Translations under genes and position numbers: made by a program | Shown: piece by piece, positions 19,201-23,193 of the stretch | How positions within the stretch are numbered: the first letter of the stretch is position 1 | Layout of the letters: every line of letters starts with the position of its first letter | Assembly: GCA_026391235.1 (NCBI GenBank) | Contig: JAPLDV010000393.1 | Coordinates: 1-38,619, forward strand | Source: Bacteroidia bacterium | GTDB lineage: Bacteria > Bacteroidota > Bacteroidia > Bacteroidales > UBA12481 | DNA length: 38,619 nt | Reading direction: 5' to 3' | The notes under the pieces: generated by a model | What the model saw: only the letters and a program-made list of their open reading frames with translations | What the model was told of the DNA's origin: nothing | The model's database searches: none

Positions 19201-21933
19201 GTTAAGATCGTTGACGGAATAAAAGCTAACGACACCTTTGAAATTTTTGATTACGCCCAGATTACCGCCAATGCCGCAAGCCATGGATATATCTATGCCA
19301 TGGCAGGCTCTGAGACCCTGATGCGGTATGCCGACATTTCAGAAATGGGAACTAATACAGCCAATAAATACGGAGTTTCTTTTTACAATATTAACGGCGC
19401 CAATTCAAACGAAGGAATTACTATTGAAAAATCAAGAATACACGACGGAGGATATTATGGTATATACCTCAACAACAGCTCCAGCAGCAATTCATCCAGC
19501 AATAAAGGTTTTTCCAATAATGCGGTTTATGGGAATAGTGATAATGGCTTCCCCCTTATTTCCTCCAACAACAACACCCTTTCCCAGAACAACATCTACG
19601 GGAATAGCGTCTTAGGCTTCTATCTTTACTCCTCCAACAACAACACCTTCTCCCAAAACAACAGTTACGGGAATGGCAGTCGCGGCTTCTACATTAATAA
19701 CTCTTCCAACAACAACACCCTTTCCCAGAACAACAGCTACGGGAATAGTGGTTTAGGCTTCTTCCTTGATTCTTCCAACAACAACACCCTCTTCCAGAAC
19801 AACAGCTATGGGAATAGTGATGATGGTTTCCTACTTTCCTACTCCAACAACAACACTTTCTTCCAGAACAACAGTTACAGTAATGGCAGTCGCGGCTTCT
19901 ACGTTACCCAGTACTCCAACAACAACACCCTTTCCCAGAACAACAGCTACGGGCAAAATCAAGGCTTCAGCCTTTCCTACTCCAACAACACCCTTTCCCA
20001 GAACAACAGCTACGGGAATGCTTATGGCTTATTACTTTCCTACTCCAACAACAACACCCTTTCCCAGAACAACAGCTACGGGAATGCTTATGGTTTCTCC
20101 ATCTTTAATTCTACAGGCACCATTTTATTTAAGGAAAACTATAGTACAAATACCAGCGCAGATATATATTTTAGTGATGACGCCACCGGTTCAACTGCTG
20201 TTTGTTATTACTGCACCTTTAGTTCGGCAACGGAAGTGACAGGCGTAACATACACAGGCGCTTACTTCATTTCTTACAAGCACGATGGAAATGCTACTTC
20301 CACCAAAGTCTGGGGAGAGTATAGAATACCAAGCGACGACTCAGATACTCCCCAGACAGAATCAACCAACAAATTCAATTACACTGACAATCTCTGGGAA
20401 GATTCCATAGCCAGAGTAAACTGGTACGACGACGGTACAGCATCTACCAAAGACACCAATCTCAACTTCTCATTTGGAGCAGGCCTTGCCACCACCTCTG
20501 CCCTGTACAGGGCAACCTGCAGCTCCACCACCTCAACATTCCAGGTATATAGGAATGAGACATACATAGGAAATGCAACAACAGGTGTTACATTCACCGA
20601 CGCAACAACCAATCTGTCTTTCAAGATAGACGGCAGCAATTACACCCAATACGACACATACAGTTTTGTTGCCTTTGCCAAATCTAACAACACCAGCACC
20701 CGGAAAGTAATTGAGATGATGCAGGCCGGAGACACGTTTACCGTGGCATCAGGCACTGCTTTAGAGATTAAAGGCGGCGGCATATCTTCAAGCGATGTTA
20801 CTTTGGTAACCAGCACCGCTTCCTGGGCTTTATACAACAACAGCGGTTCGGAACTGACTTTCCAGGAAGCCATTATAAACAGCGCTCAATTTGCTTCAGG
20901 CACGGTTACAGTTTTAAACACCATTTTAAACAATGAAAGCGTAACCAGCACAGCCATCTTAAACGTTGACTGGTATCTTGGAACTCATGCGGTGGCAGAC
21001 GATTCCACTTCAACCAATATCGGAAATGCGACCTGCACTGTTTCCGAAATAACAGCTTCTTCGACAGTATGGAAGCATAACGGAAGCACCTGGGGCTCGG
21101 GTGCTACATCCCAGGTTTTTGTCACTCAAACAGGCAGCGCCACGGGAACCAATGCCCAGCCCAATTCCAGCGGGGCGATAAGAATCAGGGAGTACAGAAG
21201 AACCAGTTCCGCCACCTCTACATATAAATACAATTTACAAATTGTGTCATCTGGCGGGTTTACTTCCTACGATTACTACGTCAAAACAGGGCATTACATC
21301 ACCTCAACTTCCAGCAGCGAATCAACTTCAACCGTTAACAGATGTATTTCCGAGAGCTGGTACAGGAGCACCATAGGAAACCTCAACGGATCCAAAGATT
21401 ATGACGGTCTGAACCAAATGCCCCAGCACGGAACATGGTATGCTGGGATGGGCTCTGATTTGCAGTTTTCTCTTAATCCGGGAACAGTCAGCCTGGATCT
21501 GCGCCAAGCCAACGATTTTACCGACTCTTATGCGATAGTTTTATCCGCCACAACTTCTTATCCCAACGGATTTATTATCAAAGCCCATATGGCAGACACA
21601 TTGGGCAAGCTGACCACCAGCACGGCTGAAATTATCAGGTTCCCTCAAAGCAATAGCAGTCCGGTTCCATGGACGCTTACCTGTAATGCAAGTTCTACTT
21701 GCTGCGGATTCGGATACACCACAAACGACAGTTCTTTGCCGGGCGCGACCCCGAACCGGTTTACCAGCCCGACTTCTTACGCGGGATTTGCAACCAGCAC
21801 TCTTTCCACCGACCCGGTGGCTACGGGCGGAACAGGCTCTTACACTGTTACCATAAAGGCATCGGTAAATAACAGCCAAAGAGCTGAGAATTATGCCGGA
21901 ACAATATACTTTATCGCAACAGCCTATTATTAA
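1300..21933 (+). CDS. Giant mosaic cell-surface protein (6,877 aa) with N-terminal HTH-like domains
   Basis: One uninterrupted frame of 20.6 kb. From the N-terminus: two HTH-like domains (residues about 9-56 and 76-124); one membrane segment (about 171-187, GVAVAVLFLIIFSGLVA); a Thr/Glu-rich stretch (about 240-570); Ig/macroglobulin-like strands (about 764-960, with TNKSIYLPGETAYLQ); five glycine-rich domains starting near 1009, 1625, 2008, 2843 and 5067; repeated Thr/Ser-rich beta modules; an unrelated insert (about 3631-4281); a carbohydrate-binding-like segment (about 4846-5017); a right-handed beta-helix (about 6070-6280) and a WxL-like C-terminal domain (last 150 residues). The topology suggests a cytoplasmic N-terminus and an enormous extracellular part, probably for adhesion or cell-cell contact. 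There is no LPXTG motif and no C-terminal membrane segment. Its stop lies 6 nt before the next gene. The reading frame is certain; the function is inferred from architecture. No close functional homologue is known to me. Confidence 0.9.
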   Translation: MFTIISRNYITLNRAAKISGYAPDYISFLIRSRKIKGKKIPGKMSWVIPKNEIIKYGLKNKNIAKRYSSFLLDEKCLTLKEAAAFSGYSSDHLGHLIRGGKIRGKKLFSGISWVTTVESLESYRKSAHHIKLVIENKKIKDQKNNLSDSFLGTKKTINFFKFFSLRAPKRGVAVAVLFLIIFSGLVARAFTSKNQIQVAEIYSAQTIGNWQNPQNVQGPPSVLPTGNIDSFSETNSAVYKNGAVDLIVRSFQQTETQQIEEQSKEDSIDQETELVTEIIDEEQATNTIEIITGSPDEKVNNSKQEDVITEATTTEAVQLEQSIMSEEATSVETVIPETETIYNQTETTTIETAEPLSFLEQVGKFFGGGIVKAKQTPSFEELTKKEFKSAKIKFSFAIFEKKPDDVLIIDPQTIDGEQATNTGAEINGENAPEIINFFGKIKNLFAFLTNKINEITDALVSKMVLIAKAEEGTSTISGIEPFAMEQATTEASVLIIEESVTEEEATSTEAINIEKETSTDATTTEFMENSSVATTTINEGTTTAVTETEETEESLSSVDAKIRVLWSLDGENWQILYVISSYPLSNSLNNLSESDQLGDYFSFAAPFLKNWDDVKNLQIKFEGIVGGETKFTAFLDSVWVEAEYQEEEEKGEFELRPVKKDWRADETPEFDVIPKGEDLEKNIVEKFIESASSIFKEEPKVGANLINPDKKEKSLHRGIDFSHETHSPTKIKIFRQEGFVPGLHKLEINYEKDGKTYYLEQEFTWGVLAINTNKSIYLPGETAYLQMAALKDDGHTLCYANLKLEIILPNGSSTFPEIKNSGSCGPDNVTDKPDYFSYQEVGETGIYQMKLTNLDNGYEISDSFEARESVPFDIERIGPTRIYPPAKYEIKLKIKLNQDFKGEIKETVPDSFAIEIENDEYQMQSATSGEKMISWSVDWKAGEEHELKYQFDAPDISPYMHLLGPLSFENNDESLMGGIIKKVKETFGSENSEFSEARYWQIASDAATTRIFVTSTAATTWTVPAGWNSASNTIEVIGGAGSGGDPVSGGGSGGGGGGAYSKIINLVLTSNATVTIQVGLGGAAPGNGVAGKAGRDTFFNRTSGSATSCTAGTMSICAKGGNGGTIVGTAGTIAAGGAGGTTTSSIGSTTYAGGNGGAGHATADSGGAGGGAGAPGGAGKIGGNSYDGDPLTTDGAGGGGGAGGASSTAGVVTAGGTGGAGGKGPTNQAGGTGGSGGNGGDGSNGSGGGGSDNSAGANPNGGGGGAGQEWQSSGPYYGAGGGAGGGSNSNTGGNGGLYGGGGGGGETAGGTGGQGIIVITYTPLDVISGTVFTDEGYTSSTAGSIVSLAINGTKVASTTASAANGSYSIYPTSTPAAGTAIHVYLDNSSEKGVTVTRHSGSGDLTGLDIYKDHIIVRDENSGPITIADLDKYDSGQDPDILYLASSTAGTLTASSTSDFFVWQGDTFGNYVTSGVAATTSFADLDIRGTFTASSSQVISVSGKWDATTTAVFNSASSTVLFTSTLATTTIRTDGYPFYNLTFNGSGGVWTFQDAATTTNDLTITAGTASSSYDMYVYGGDVTGNGILNWTGGTFMLDGTGYFGGASPWTFNNLTVGSGSGETTIETFSTAGTSTWAAPADVNEVDFLIVAGGGGGGAGASGSLSGGGGGGAGGLIAGNTKITPEQTYDIVIGAGGAGGVFDNPCQPGGSGSDSSFDEEVAVGGGGGGAQAAGTGKNGGSGGGAGAYSNTGGQGTTTQGNDGGSSVEYSIGAGGGGGASELGADTPNVNDGGNGGDGVPSDISGSALYSAGGGGGGGRLDYTAGDGGLGGGGAGSDSASAPTAGTDGLGGGGGGHRGGSGAIGGSGVVIIRYALPGTITATSTATTTISGVLTIASNQTLNAGQKPWVLSGSGTPFMVNGTFNSATSTFYYTSVSNTTSTATTYYNLNLAPSGSGSPTYNLGSGDFVVNNNLIIITEGGGGADDSCVSGGGLTCTTTYAGAYTINKFTTDNSTATASTTWTVPSGVTQVEYLVIGGGGGGGGYGGGGGGGGGFITGITNVAGSVLVQVGGGGLGGYNAISQNASSGKDSIFATTTSTGGGFGGYYNSISPETGGSGGGGVGLSRAGAASSPVTSPVQGYKGGDSLGEGAGGGGGAGQEGYPSDANPSYNAGAGGSGRSSSITGASTTYAGGGGGGGYSGGSNGAGGAGGGGAGGALNHGTNGLGGGGGGSYSTDGGGNGGAGVVIIRYLAPSQVTVTAETNNPTLDINGNIAISASSTFIAPNSASFTISGNWANTGTFTHSSGTTTFDGSGTSTLSGATTFYNFNSITPSKTLVFATGTSASTTVAGTFTLNGQATTTKIKLLSTQSGSYCYLNALATTSVDYVDVKDNNATGSASVIIASNSTDSGNNVKWSFTSLTVSGTIYSNEGTTIITPSPTISLIKNSTFYASTTATGTGVYAFSSVSASANDTLTAYLDGTSTKGAVVTITNGTTSISDFDIYADHVIVRDDNTRSGLTVSNMSGWDKDNDADILFDASSTLNVYSSNELYIWPTIAGKFKPGANVSTHDLKIASSSSSYYASSTQAITVSGSYSNNGTFNSASSTITFTSVSAEIISGNLNATSSFYNLTFNGSGGVWTLQGSASTTHDLTTTLGTASSSYDMYDYGGNVTGNGTLNWSGGTFLLDGTGYFGGTSAWTFSNLTFGNGSGSETNTATSTGTTTISSVLTIASSQTLSAGQRPWVLSGSNTPFVKTGTFTPASSTFYYTSVSNTTSTATTYYNLNLAPSGSGSPTYNLGSGAFVINNNLIIITEGGGGADNSCVSGGGLTCTTTYDGAYTINKFTLSGTTTASTTWTVPAGVTEIEYLVVAGGGGGGGISSFGFGGGGGGAGGLLSSTSYAVSPVSYDITVGSGGAGGATGPYSGSNGTLSAFDSIISTGGGGGAGGDALTYGKTGGSGGGGVHGASTGGSNISGQGQLGGGDISSSGQGGGGGGSSQIGGTGENLNTGYGGNGTQSNITGSLTYYAGGGSGGSGNTNAVISDAGLGGGGKGGTQPFSPGNNGTFYGGGAGGGTSARSGDPAEPGGNGYMGVVIIRYLTPGGSVTVTAATNNPTLDINNNLSISTSSTFIAPSSASFTIAGNWANTGTFTHSNGTTTFDGSGTSTFSGATTFYNFNSITPSKTLVFATGTSASTTVAGKLTLNGGASGTKIKLLSTQSGSYSYLNALASTTVNYVDVKDNNATGSANIIVAGNSTDSGNNVKWSFGGGTGATISGTIYSNEGTTIITPSPTISLIKNSTFYASTTANGSGVYTFSVSASSSDILTAYLDGTSTKGAVVTITNGTTSISDFDIYADHIIARDDNTRSGLTVSNMSNWDKDNDADILFDASSTLNVYSPNELYIWPTISGQFNPLANVSTHDLKIASSSSTYYASSTQSITISGSYSNTGILNAASSTITFTSTGTETISGNLNATSSFYNLTFNGSGGVWTLQGAASTTHDLTITLGTASSSYDMYVYGGNVTGNGTLNWAGTSTFLVDETGNFGGTTAWTFYNLTMGNGSGSATTSLSASATTTVTNFLTIAANQVLNAGTGVFDIQGHSVTSVPFVISGTFNAQTSTIAFTTDQSTNIPQATYYNLHLIDPPRGEINRLAQQSAETFIQISGESYQANLKKKLSITSRNALSDLIIENMESAIDSTPVPIQSAEALKFYQNNSGSADPVYSLKSLDSNLIEIGVQRHSPPQPYLKLNKWDGEASLKVHMPFVVDDAAPSYQNGKMTYRGKDKTTDKSVDVEFYAKQPEKIVETDSQGGDRTYTINENGGVEFDTIIYEKPETNSIVYPMETQNLDFFYQGPLSEENKDEALVCTETECKDKDNNIVSYRPENVVGSYAVYYKDGKSGDFSKMGGKNYMAGKAFHIYRPKVIDAAGNETWGELNIDIETNAMTVTVPQKFLDKAAYPVTVDPTFGYTTQGSSAQSLTQDMFYGSKFTSPAVSGVFSDIFNHSYSSGSFQWKGVITDSSLNIITNGTASARTHPNNIILWDTINFFTRPSLSASTDYFIGFIYNANGSASDTLSYDTGSANQGAIDTSNSYTTPTNPTDAGLGTQKFSFFAVYNVGVILASNVQGSYTAEYNTGGSITIKRAQKFTAGATDYVGTVIMPFLKNAAPTDNITCDIYSDNSGTPNVSLQASSNTIAGSGLSTTITNYIEFTFDGSLQLASGTDYWLVVSRSGAADDTNYYGWSGDYSNVYGVVKIYNGADWNGATGAKGLQFSIYAAYADALSGTTYTLGTTTGQTFTVNNNLVIGNANDTMSVTAATWNPTIDVNGNVSITASSTFIAAPSSLFTIAGDWANTGTFTHSNGTTTFDGSGTSTFSGATTFYNFNSITPSKALVFATGTSASTTIAGTLTLNGGASGTKIKLLSTQSGSYSYLNALASTSVDYVDVKDNNATGSANIIVAGNSTDSGNNVKWSFGGGTGATISGTIYSNEGTTIITPSPTISLIKNSTFYASTTANGSGVYTFSNVSASSSDILTAYLDGTSTKGAVVTVTDGSTDILDFDIYASHIIVRDDNTRSGLTVANMSGWDKDNDSDILFDASSTLNVYSPSELYVWGTIAGKFKPGANVSTHDLKIASSSSVYYASSTQSITISGSYSNNGTFNSASSTITFTSTGTETISGNLNATSSFYNLTFNGSGGVWTLQGAASTTHYLTTTLGTASSSYDMYVYGGNVTGNGTLNWSGGTFMVDGTGYFGGTSAWIFSNLTFGNGSGSETNTATSTGTTTVSGILTIAPSQTLNAGSKTWNIGGYDTTNTPFRINGIFTASSSTFRYTTGKNTNITATTYYNLELANSTATLDLAVSAGGDDGWYGTGYGFADSNGDNMAGNFNNAPGKAWMRWTGVSGLQGAIITAAYVETMTWMSYANTHLTIKANNIAAPISPTSSTTFNAFTYTTASVNWDPTDVTKQWYRSPDISNVIQELVSLNPSAILIAYLDNSSAANACYDFWGYETSNGPKLHIEYINNPTYTLATTAGQALTVNNNLIIGPEVIVDSCVSGGGLTCTRTHDGAYAIDKFTTDNSTATASTTWIVPSGVTQVEYLVIGGGGPGGAYVGGGGGAGGFRAGTTTVSGSAVVQVGGGGTPAENGLYGLSGGNSIFSTTTAAGGGYGGTYTTANNGANGGSGGGSANGATGGLGNTPTTTPSQGKNGGNGVSGGGAGGGGGANNPGVNGQAGYISGAGGNGTTSSITGSPIYYAGGGGGSGYNVANGGAGGLGGGGAGGRSSPSIAGTNGTDDLGGGGGGGNSTAAGTGRGGSGVVIIRYLAPSRLTVTAAINNPTLDINGNLAISTSSTFIAPSSAAFTVAGNWANTGTFTHSNGTTTFDGSGTSTFSGATTFYNFNSITPSKALVFATGTSASTTVAGKLTLNGGASGTKIKLLSTQSGSYSYLNALASTSVDYVDVKDNNATGSANIIVAGNSTDSGNNVKWSFGLTVSGTIYSDVGTTIITPSPTISLIKNSTFYASTTANGSGVYTFSVSASASDTLTAYLDGTSTKGAVVTITNGTTSISDFDIYASHIIVRDDNTRSGLTIANMSNWDKDNDADILFDASSTLNVYSPSELYVWGTIAGKFKPGANVSTHDLKIASSSSVYYSTSTNSITISGSYSNNGTFNSASSTITFTSTGTETISGNLNATSSLYKLTFNGTNGAWTIQDAMKVSAANASDTVLIKQGTVTIGNGNGDNLEVLGKFTVGDGTGNATLTTATLAQGDSLTIHINSTSTPSCLNCIISVGSTAGSGTFNIKKNVILQFNSATSVESGLEVNSTGYLWIEGSNDATNTVSTISEDSASTTLSVAGTPYATNQHQNKNLRITSGYAFGKIYGINSNGTGNININATNSATDLAPNVQTGTYCTTTSPTCIIYVADNLFDASTTQVGRYLYNITDSKYYQIVANTEAATDTVTIVRNLPDDFNTMNDNDDVKIVDGIKANDTFEIFDYAQITANAASHGYIYAMAGSETLMRYADISEMGTNTANKYGVSFYNINGANSNEGITIEKSRIHDGGYYGIYLNNSSSSNSSSNKGFSNNAVYGNSDNGFPLISSNNNTLSQNNIYGNSVLGFYLYSSNNNTFSQNNSYGNGSRGFYINNSSNNNTLSQNNSYGNSGLGFFLDSSNNNTLFQNNSYGNSDDGFLLSYSNNNTFFQNNSYSNGSRGFYVTQYSNNNTLSQNNSYGQNQGFSLSYSNNTLSQNNSYGNAYGLLLSYSNNNTLSQNNSYGNAYGFSIFNSTGTILFKENYSTNTSADIYFSDDATGSTAVCYYCTFSSATEVTGVTYTGAYFISYKHDGNATSTKVWGEYRIPSDDSDTPQTESTNKFNYTDNLWEDSIARVNWYDDGTASTKDTNLNFSFGAGLATTSALYRATCSSTTSTFQVYRNETYIGNATTGVTFTDATTNLSFKIDGSNYTQYDTYSFVAFAKSNNTSTRKVIEMMQAGDTFTVASGTALEIKGGGISSSDVTLVTSTASWALYNNSGSELTFQEAIINSAQFASGTVTVLNTILNNESVTSTAILNVDWYLGTHAVADDSTSTNIGNATCTVSEITASSTVWKHNGSTWGSGATSQVFVTQTGSATGTNAQPNSSGAIRIREYRRTSSATSTYKYNLQIVSSGGFTSYDYYVKTGHYITSTSSSESTSTVNRCISESWYRSTIGNLNGSKDYDGLNQMPQHGTWYAGMGSDLQFSLNPGTVSLDLRQANDFTDSYAIVLSATTSYPNGFIIKAHMADTLGKLTTSTAEIIRFPQSNSSPVPWTLTCNASSTCCGFGYTTNDSSLPGATPNRFTSPTSYAGFATSTLSTDPVATGGTGSYTVTIKASVNNSQRAENYAGTIYFIATAYY
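1324..1671 (+). other. Two tandem HTH-like domains at the N-terminus of the giant protein
   Basis: Repeat 1 (residues about 9-56) contains YITLNRAAKISGYAPDYISF followed by LIRSRKIKGKKI and MSWVIPKNEI. Repeat 2 (about 76-124) contains CLTLKEAAAFSGYSSDHLGH followed by LIRGGKIRGKKL and ISWVTTVESL. Both have the helix, 'SGY' turn and Lys/Arg-rich recognition region of excisionase-type HTH domains. They precede the only membrane segment, so they should be cytoplasmic. Whether they bind DNA or have become a protein anchor cannot be told from sequence. Confidence 0.75.
4325..5265 (+). repeat. Glycine-rich domain 1 of the giant protein
   Basis: It begins with the recurring entry motif TTWTVPAGW, then IEVIGGAGSGG, long Gly/Ala runs and ends in GQGIIVITY. 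The layout (hydrophobic strand, glycine loop, closing hydrophobic strand) resembles glycine-rich domains of phage tail-fibre tips. GC content is clearly above that of the flanks. It is the most diverged of the five copies. Confidence 0.75.
5270..6171 (+). repeat. Beta module, copy A (diverged)
   Basis: It carries the later part of the module that recurs in copies B-E: VISGTVFTDEG, then KDHIIVRDENSG, a region ending in YNLTFNGSGGVWTFQ and SSYDMYVYGGDVTGNG. The first half of the module (FTHSNGTTTFDGSGTSTF) is missing. Protein-level similarity to copies B-E is obvious, but it is lower than among B-E themselves. Confidence 0.7.
6172..6925 (+). repeat. Glycine-rich domain 2 of the giant protein
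   Basis: The entry motif is GTSTWAAPADVNEVDFLIVA, then GGGGGGAGASGS and repeated Gly runs, closing with GSGVVIIRYALP. It has the same frame and layout as copies 3-5. Confidence 0.75.
6926..7320 (+). repeat. Spacer module, copy 1
   Basis: A segment encoding VLTIASNQTLNAGQKPWVLS, then TATTYYNLNLAPSGSGSPTY and a Cys-containing end CVSGGGLTCTTTY. It is nearly repeated at about 9440-9825, with long identical DNA runs such as those around 7092-7190 and 9597-9690. A partial relative leads into glycine-rich domain 5 (about 16345-16500). Confidence 0.75.
7321..8046 (+). repeat. Glycine-rich domain 3 of the giant protein, with G8 tract
   Basis: The entry motif is STTWTVPSGVTQVEYLVIGG and the exit is GAGVVIIRYLAPS. 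A run of eight G residues lies at 7975-7982 within the coding frame; a one-base slip would truncate the protein. Confidence 0.75.
8056..9440 (+). repeat. Beta module, copy B (first full copy)
   Basis: The module begins TVTAETNNPTLDINGN, passes through GTTTFDGSGTSTLSGATTFY, VDYVDVKDNNATGSA, TVSGTIYSNEGTTIITPSPT, GAVVTITNGTTSISDFDIY and RDDNTRSGLTVSNMSGWDKD, and ends with YNLTFNGSGGVWTLQ and a VTGNGTLNW segment. The regular short strands and 'T-FYN' turns resemble repeats of secreted beta-solenoid proteins. It is followed by spacer module copy 2. Confidence 0.75.
9440..9825 (+). repeat. Spacer module, copy 2
   Basis: A near-duplicate of the segment at 6926-7320, including the TATTYYNLNLAPSGSGSPTY stretch and the Cys-containing end CVSGGGLTCTTTY. 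It again directly precedes a glycine-rich domain, so spacer and glycine-rich domain were probably duplicated as one unit. Confidence 0.75.
9826..10590 (+). repeat. Glycine-rich domain 4 of the giant protein
   Basis: The entry motif is STTWTVPAGVTEIEYLVVAG and the exit is MGVVIIRYLTPGG. Codons in the glycine runs use more GGT than copies 2 and 3, so this copy has a different history from its neighbours although it sits in the same array. Confidence 0.75.
10599..12190 (+). repeat. Beta module, copy C
   Basis: A full copy of the module at 8056, with long identical DNA runs. It carries the variant KLTLNGGASGTKIKLLSTQS and the GGGTGATISGTIYS linker that it shares with copy D. Its last part (from about 11880, STFLVDETGNFGG) diverges and leads into the insert domain instead of a spacer and glycine-rich domain. 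Confidence 0.75.
12191..14140 (+). other. Unrelated insert domains within the giant protein
   Basis: Here the Ser/Thr repeat style stops. The first part (to about 13180) has a balanced composition with charged residues, contains VHMPFVVDDAAPSYQNGK and ends with FLDKAAYPVTVDPTFGY, a 'YPVTVDPT' motif I associate with large secreted and phage-like proteins. The second part (about 13200-14110) contains two related sandwich-like segments (SASTDYFIGFIYNANG and ASGTDYWLVVSRSGA) of the 'choice-of-anchor' type. These family names are from memory of similar patterns and are uncertain. Base composition is also more even than in the flanking repeats. Confidence 0.5.
14215..15835 (+). repeat. Beta module, copy D
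   Basis: A full copy of the module, closest to copy C in its first half (shared GGASGTKIKLLSTQSGSYSY and GGGTGATISGTIYS) and close to copies B and E in its second half (KFKPGANVSTHDLKIASSSS). This mosaic pattern suggests recombination between copies. Confidence 0.75.
15836..16350 (+). other. DNRLRE/CBM96-like segment of the giant protein
   Basis: Encodes about 170 residues with GKAWMRWTGVSGLQGAIITA, a WDPTDVTKQW strand with VIQELVSLNPSAILIAYLDN after it, and a closing GPKLHIEYI. The order (a 'W.R...' strand, 'W...DVT..V' and a final hydrophobic strand) resembles DNRLRE-type carbohydrate-binding domains. Assigned by pattern only. Confidence 0.45.
16501..17240 (+). repeat. Glycine-rich domain 5 of the giant protein, with G8 tract
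   Basis: The entry motif is STTWIVPSGVTQVEYLVIGG, nearly the same as copy 3, and the exit is GSGVVIIRYLAPS. It carries a run of eight G residues at 16678-16685. It is separated from copies 1-4 by the insert domains and copy D. Confidence 0.75.
17250..18410 (+). repeat. Beta module, copy E (last, partial)
   Basis: It follows the module to NATSSLYKLTFNGTNGAWTI and then passes into unrelated beta-rich sequence (about 18411-19330). Exact DNA runs with copies B-D are frequent. It is the end of the repeat array. Confidence 0.75.
19515..20130 (+). repeat. Beta-helix repeat array (NosD/PbH1-like)
   Basis: About nine rungs of 21-24 residues built on GF-L---SNNNTLSQNNSYGN, the pattern of NosD/PbH1 right-handed beta-helix repeats. 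At the DNA level they form a coding minisatellite with units of about 63-72 nt around a core CCAACAACAACACC. The rungs differ in length (21 residues in the seventh), so copies seem to be gained and lost in whole rungs. Such helices often bind or process carbohydrate; no catalytic residues could be assigned. Confidence 0.8.
21460..21930 (+). other. WxL-like C-terminal domain of the giant protein
   Basis: The last 150 residues or so begin DLQFSLNPGTVSLDL and end AENYAGTIYFIATAYY. The order (a 'LNPGTVSL' strand, Gly/Thr-rich strands, a final 'Y-GTI-F-ATA' strand) matches the overall layout of the small secreted protein at 23194-23847, which ends SYTDTITLTLTG. This layout resembles WxL surface-attachment domains, but the two strict WxL motifs are not clear. 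Confidence 0.4.
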
Positions 21934-21939
21934 TTTTTC

Positions 21940-23061
21940 ATGAAAAATAATTTTAAAAAAAATATATTGGTAGGATTTTTACAAAAGGCCAGGGTTTCTG
22001 TTTTTTTGACAATAGTCATCGGCGCTTGTTTTATTTTTCCCTTAACAGCAAAAGCACAAAACTCTAACTCGCTCGGGCTTTCCGTTTCTCCTCAAGTCTT
22101 TGAGCTGGAAGTTTTTCCCGGAGAAAAAATTACCAGAGAAATAAACTTGAGCAATCTAAGCGAGATGCCTCTGCCGATTTTGGTAAAGGTTACTGATTTT
22201 ACGGCCGTTGAAGATTCGGGAGAAATGGAATTTGATGAATCTTTTGAAGATCCGATCATCGCTTCCAGGAAATGGTTTAAAATAGAAAAGCCCAATTTTA
22301 TCCTGGAAGAAAATAAAAAAGTTAATTTTGAAATTTCAATTCCCAAAGACGCCGAGCCGGGAGGACATTATTCTGTAATTCTGTTTGAGCCCCAGCTCCC
22401 GTCTTTTTATTTTGAACCGGGCCAGCCGAAGACGGTTCCGGTTGTCGGCGTCTTGTTTCTGATTTCAGTCAGAACATTAAGCATGGAACCGGTTGTTTTT
22501 GAAAAACCAATTGAAATTGTTGAATTCAGGATTCCGGAAAAAGAAAAAATGAGAAATTTAGAAAAAGCATTGGCCAGTATTTCCCGGATGATTCCCGGAG
22601 TTTCTGCAGCGGAAATAAATATTGTTGAAAAAAATCCTTCGTCTTTTTTTCTGCGCGTCAAGAATAATGATATCTTCCATCAGAAGATAAGCGGCAAGAT
22701 TTTAATCTATAATTTCTTCGGCAAGAAAGTAGGGGAGACGGAAATTAAAAAAACAACCATTCTGCCCGGTAAGATCCGCCAATTCCCAGTCGATATTTCA
22801 CAGGAAACCCCCGGCGCGTTGAAATGGCTGCCGGCCTCAATCTCTGGCTTTTTGGTCCAGAACACTTTATTGGGCAAATACAGGGTTGTTTTAGATCTGG
22901 GGGGCGAAAAAAATAATCTGGAAATGAATCAATCTCTTTATTTTTGGGCAATTCCCTGGAAGATATTGCTAGCTGTCTTTTCTTTCTTAATATTCCTTGT
23001 TATAATAAGAAAGAGGCTATTTGCCGCAATGAAAGTTTTGTTAAAAGTGAAACAATCATAA
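21940..23061 (+). CDS. DUF916-like membrane-anchored Ig-fold protein (first copy)
   Basis: A 373-residue exported protein: signal peptide (1-39, ending LTAKA), an N-terminal Ig-like domain with GLSVSPQVFELEVFPGEKI and the hallmark phrase IPKDAEPGGHYSVILFE, a second Ig-like domain (about 225-330), one membrane segment near 340-356 and a basic cytoplasmic tail. This is the arrangement of DUF916/DUF3324-type proteins, which in Firmicutes are encoded with WxL proteins and bind them and the cell wall. It starts 6 nt after the giant gene with no Shine-Dalgarno sequence, so it is probably co-transcribed and translationally coupled. Its paralogue is at 23875. A role as membrane receptor or chaperone for WxL-like domains is inferred from this context. 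It could also be a more general fimbrial-chaperone-like Ig protein. Confidence 0.75.
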   Translation: MKNNFKKNILVGFLQKARVSVFLTIVIGACFIFPLTAKAQNSNSLGLSVSPQVFELEVFPGEKITREINLSNLSEMPLPILVKVTDFTAVEDSGEMEFDESFEDPIIASRKWFKIEKPNFILEENKKVNFEISIPKDAEPGGHYSVILFEPQLPSFYFEPGQPKTVPVVGVLFLISVRTLSMEPVVFEKPIEIVEFRIPEKEKMRNLEKALASISRMIPGVSAAEINIVEKNPSSFFLRVKNNDIFHQKISGKILIYNFFGKKVGETEIKKTTILPGKIRQFPVDISQETPGALKWLPASISGFLVQNTLLGKYRVVLDLGGEKNNLEMNQSLYFWAIPWKILLAVFSFLIFLVIIRKRLFAAMKVLLKVKQS

Positions 23062-23103
23062 TTATTAGCTCTATTTTTTAAAATTAAGGCTTAAAAATAG
23101 ACT

Positions 23104-23167
23104 TTGAGTTATCCACAGGGCTAATTATATTTTGTTTGCTATAATATTAGTACATATTATATATAAT
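23104..23167 (+). promoter_or_regulatory. Promoter region with perfect DnaA-box sequence
   Basis: A perfect TTATCCACA (23109-23117) lies 22 nt upstream of a consensus -10 TATAAT (23140-23145); a second possible -10 is at 23162-23167. No good -35 is seen at the usual distance. An A/T-only imperfect hairpin precedes it (23070-23101). This suggests a separate start of transcription for the WxL-like gene. Confidence 0.55.
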
Positions 23168-23193
23168 AAATAGTTTATATTTTATATAAAAAA

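Noticed and set aside
19766..20239. 157-codon Thr/Pro-rich ORF in another frame of the beta-helix repeats
   Set aside because: A frame-shifted reading of the tandem repeat; its regularity comes from the repeat itself.
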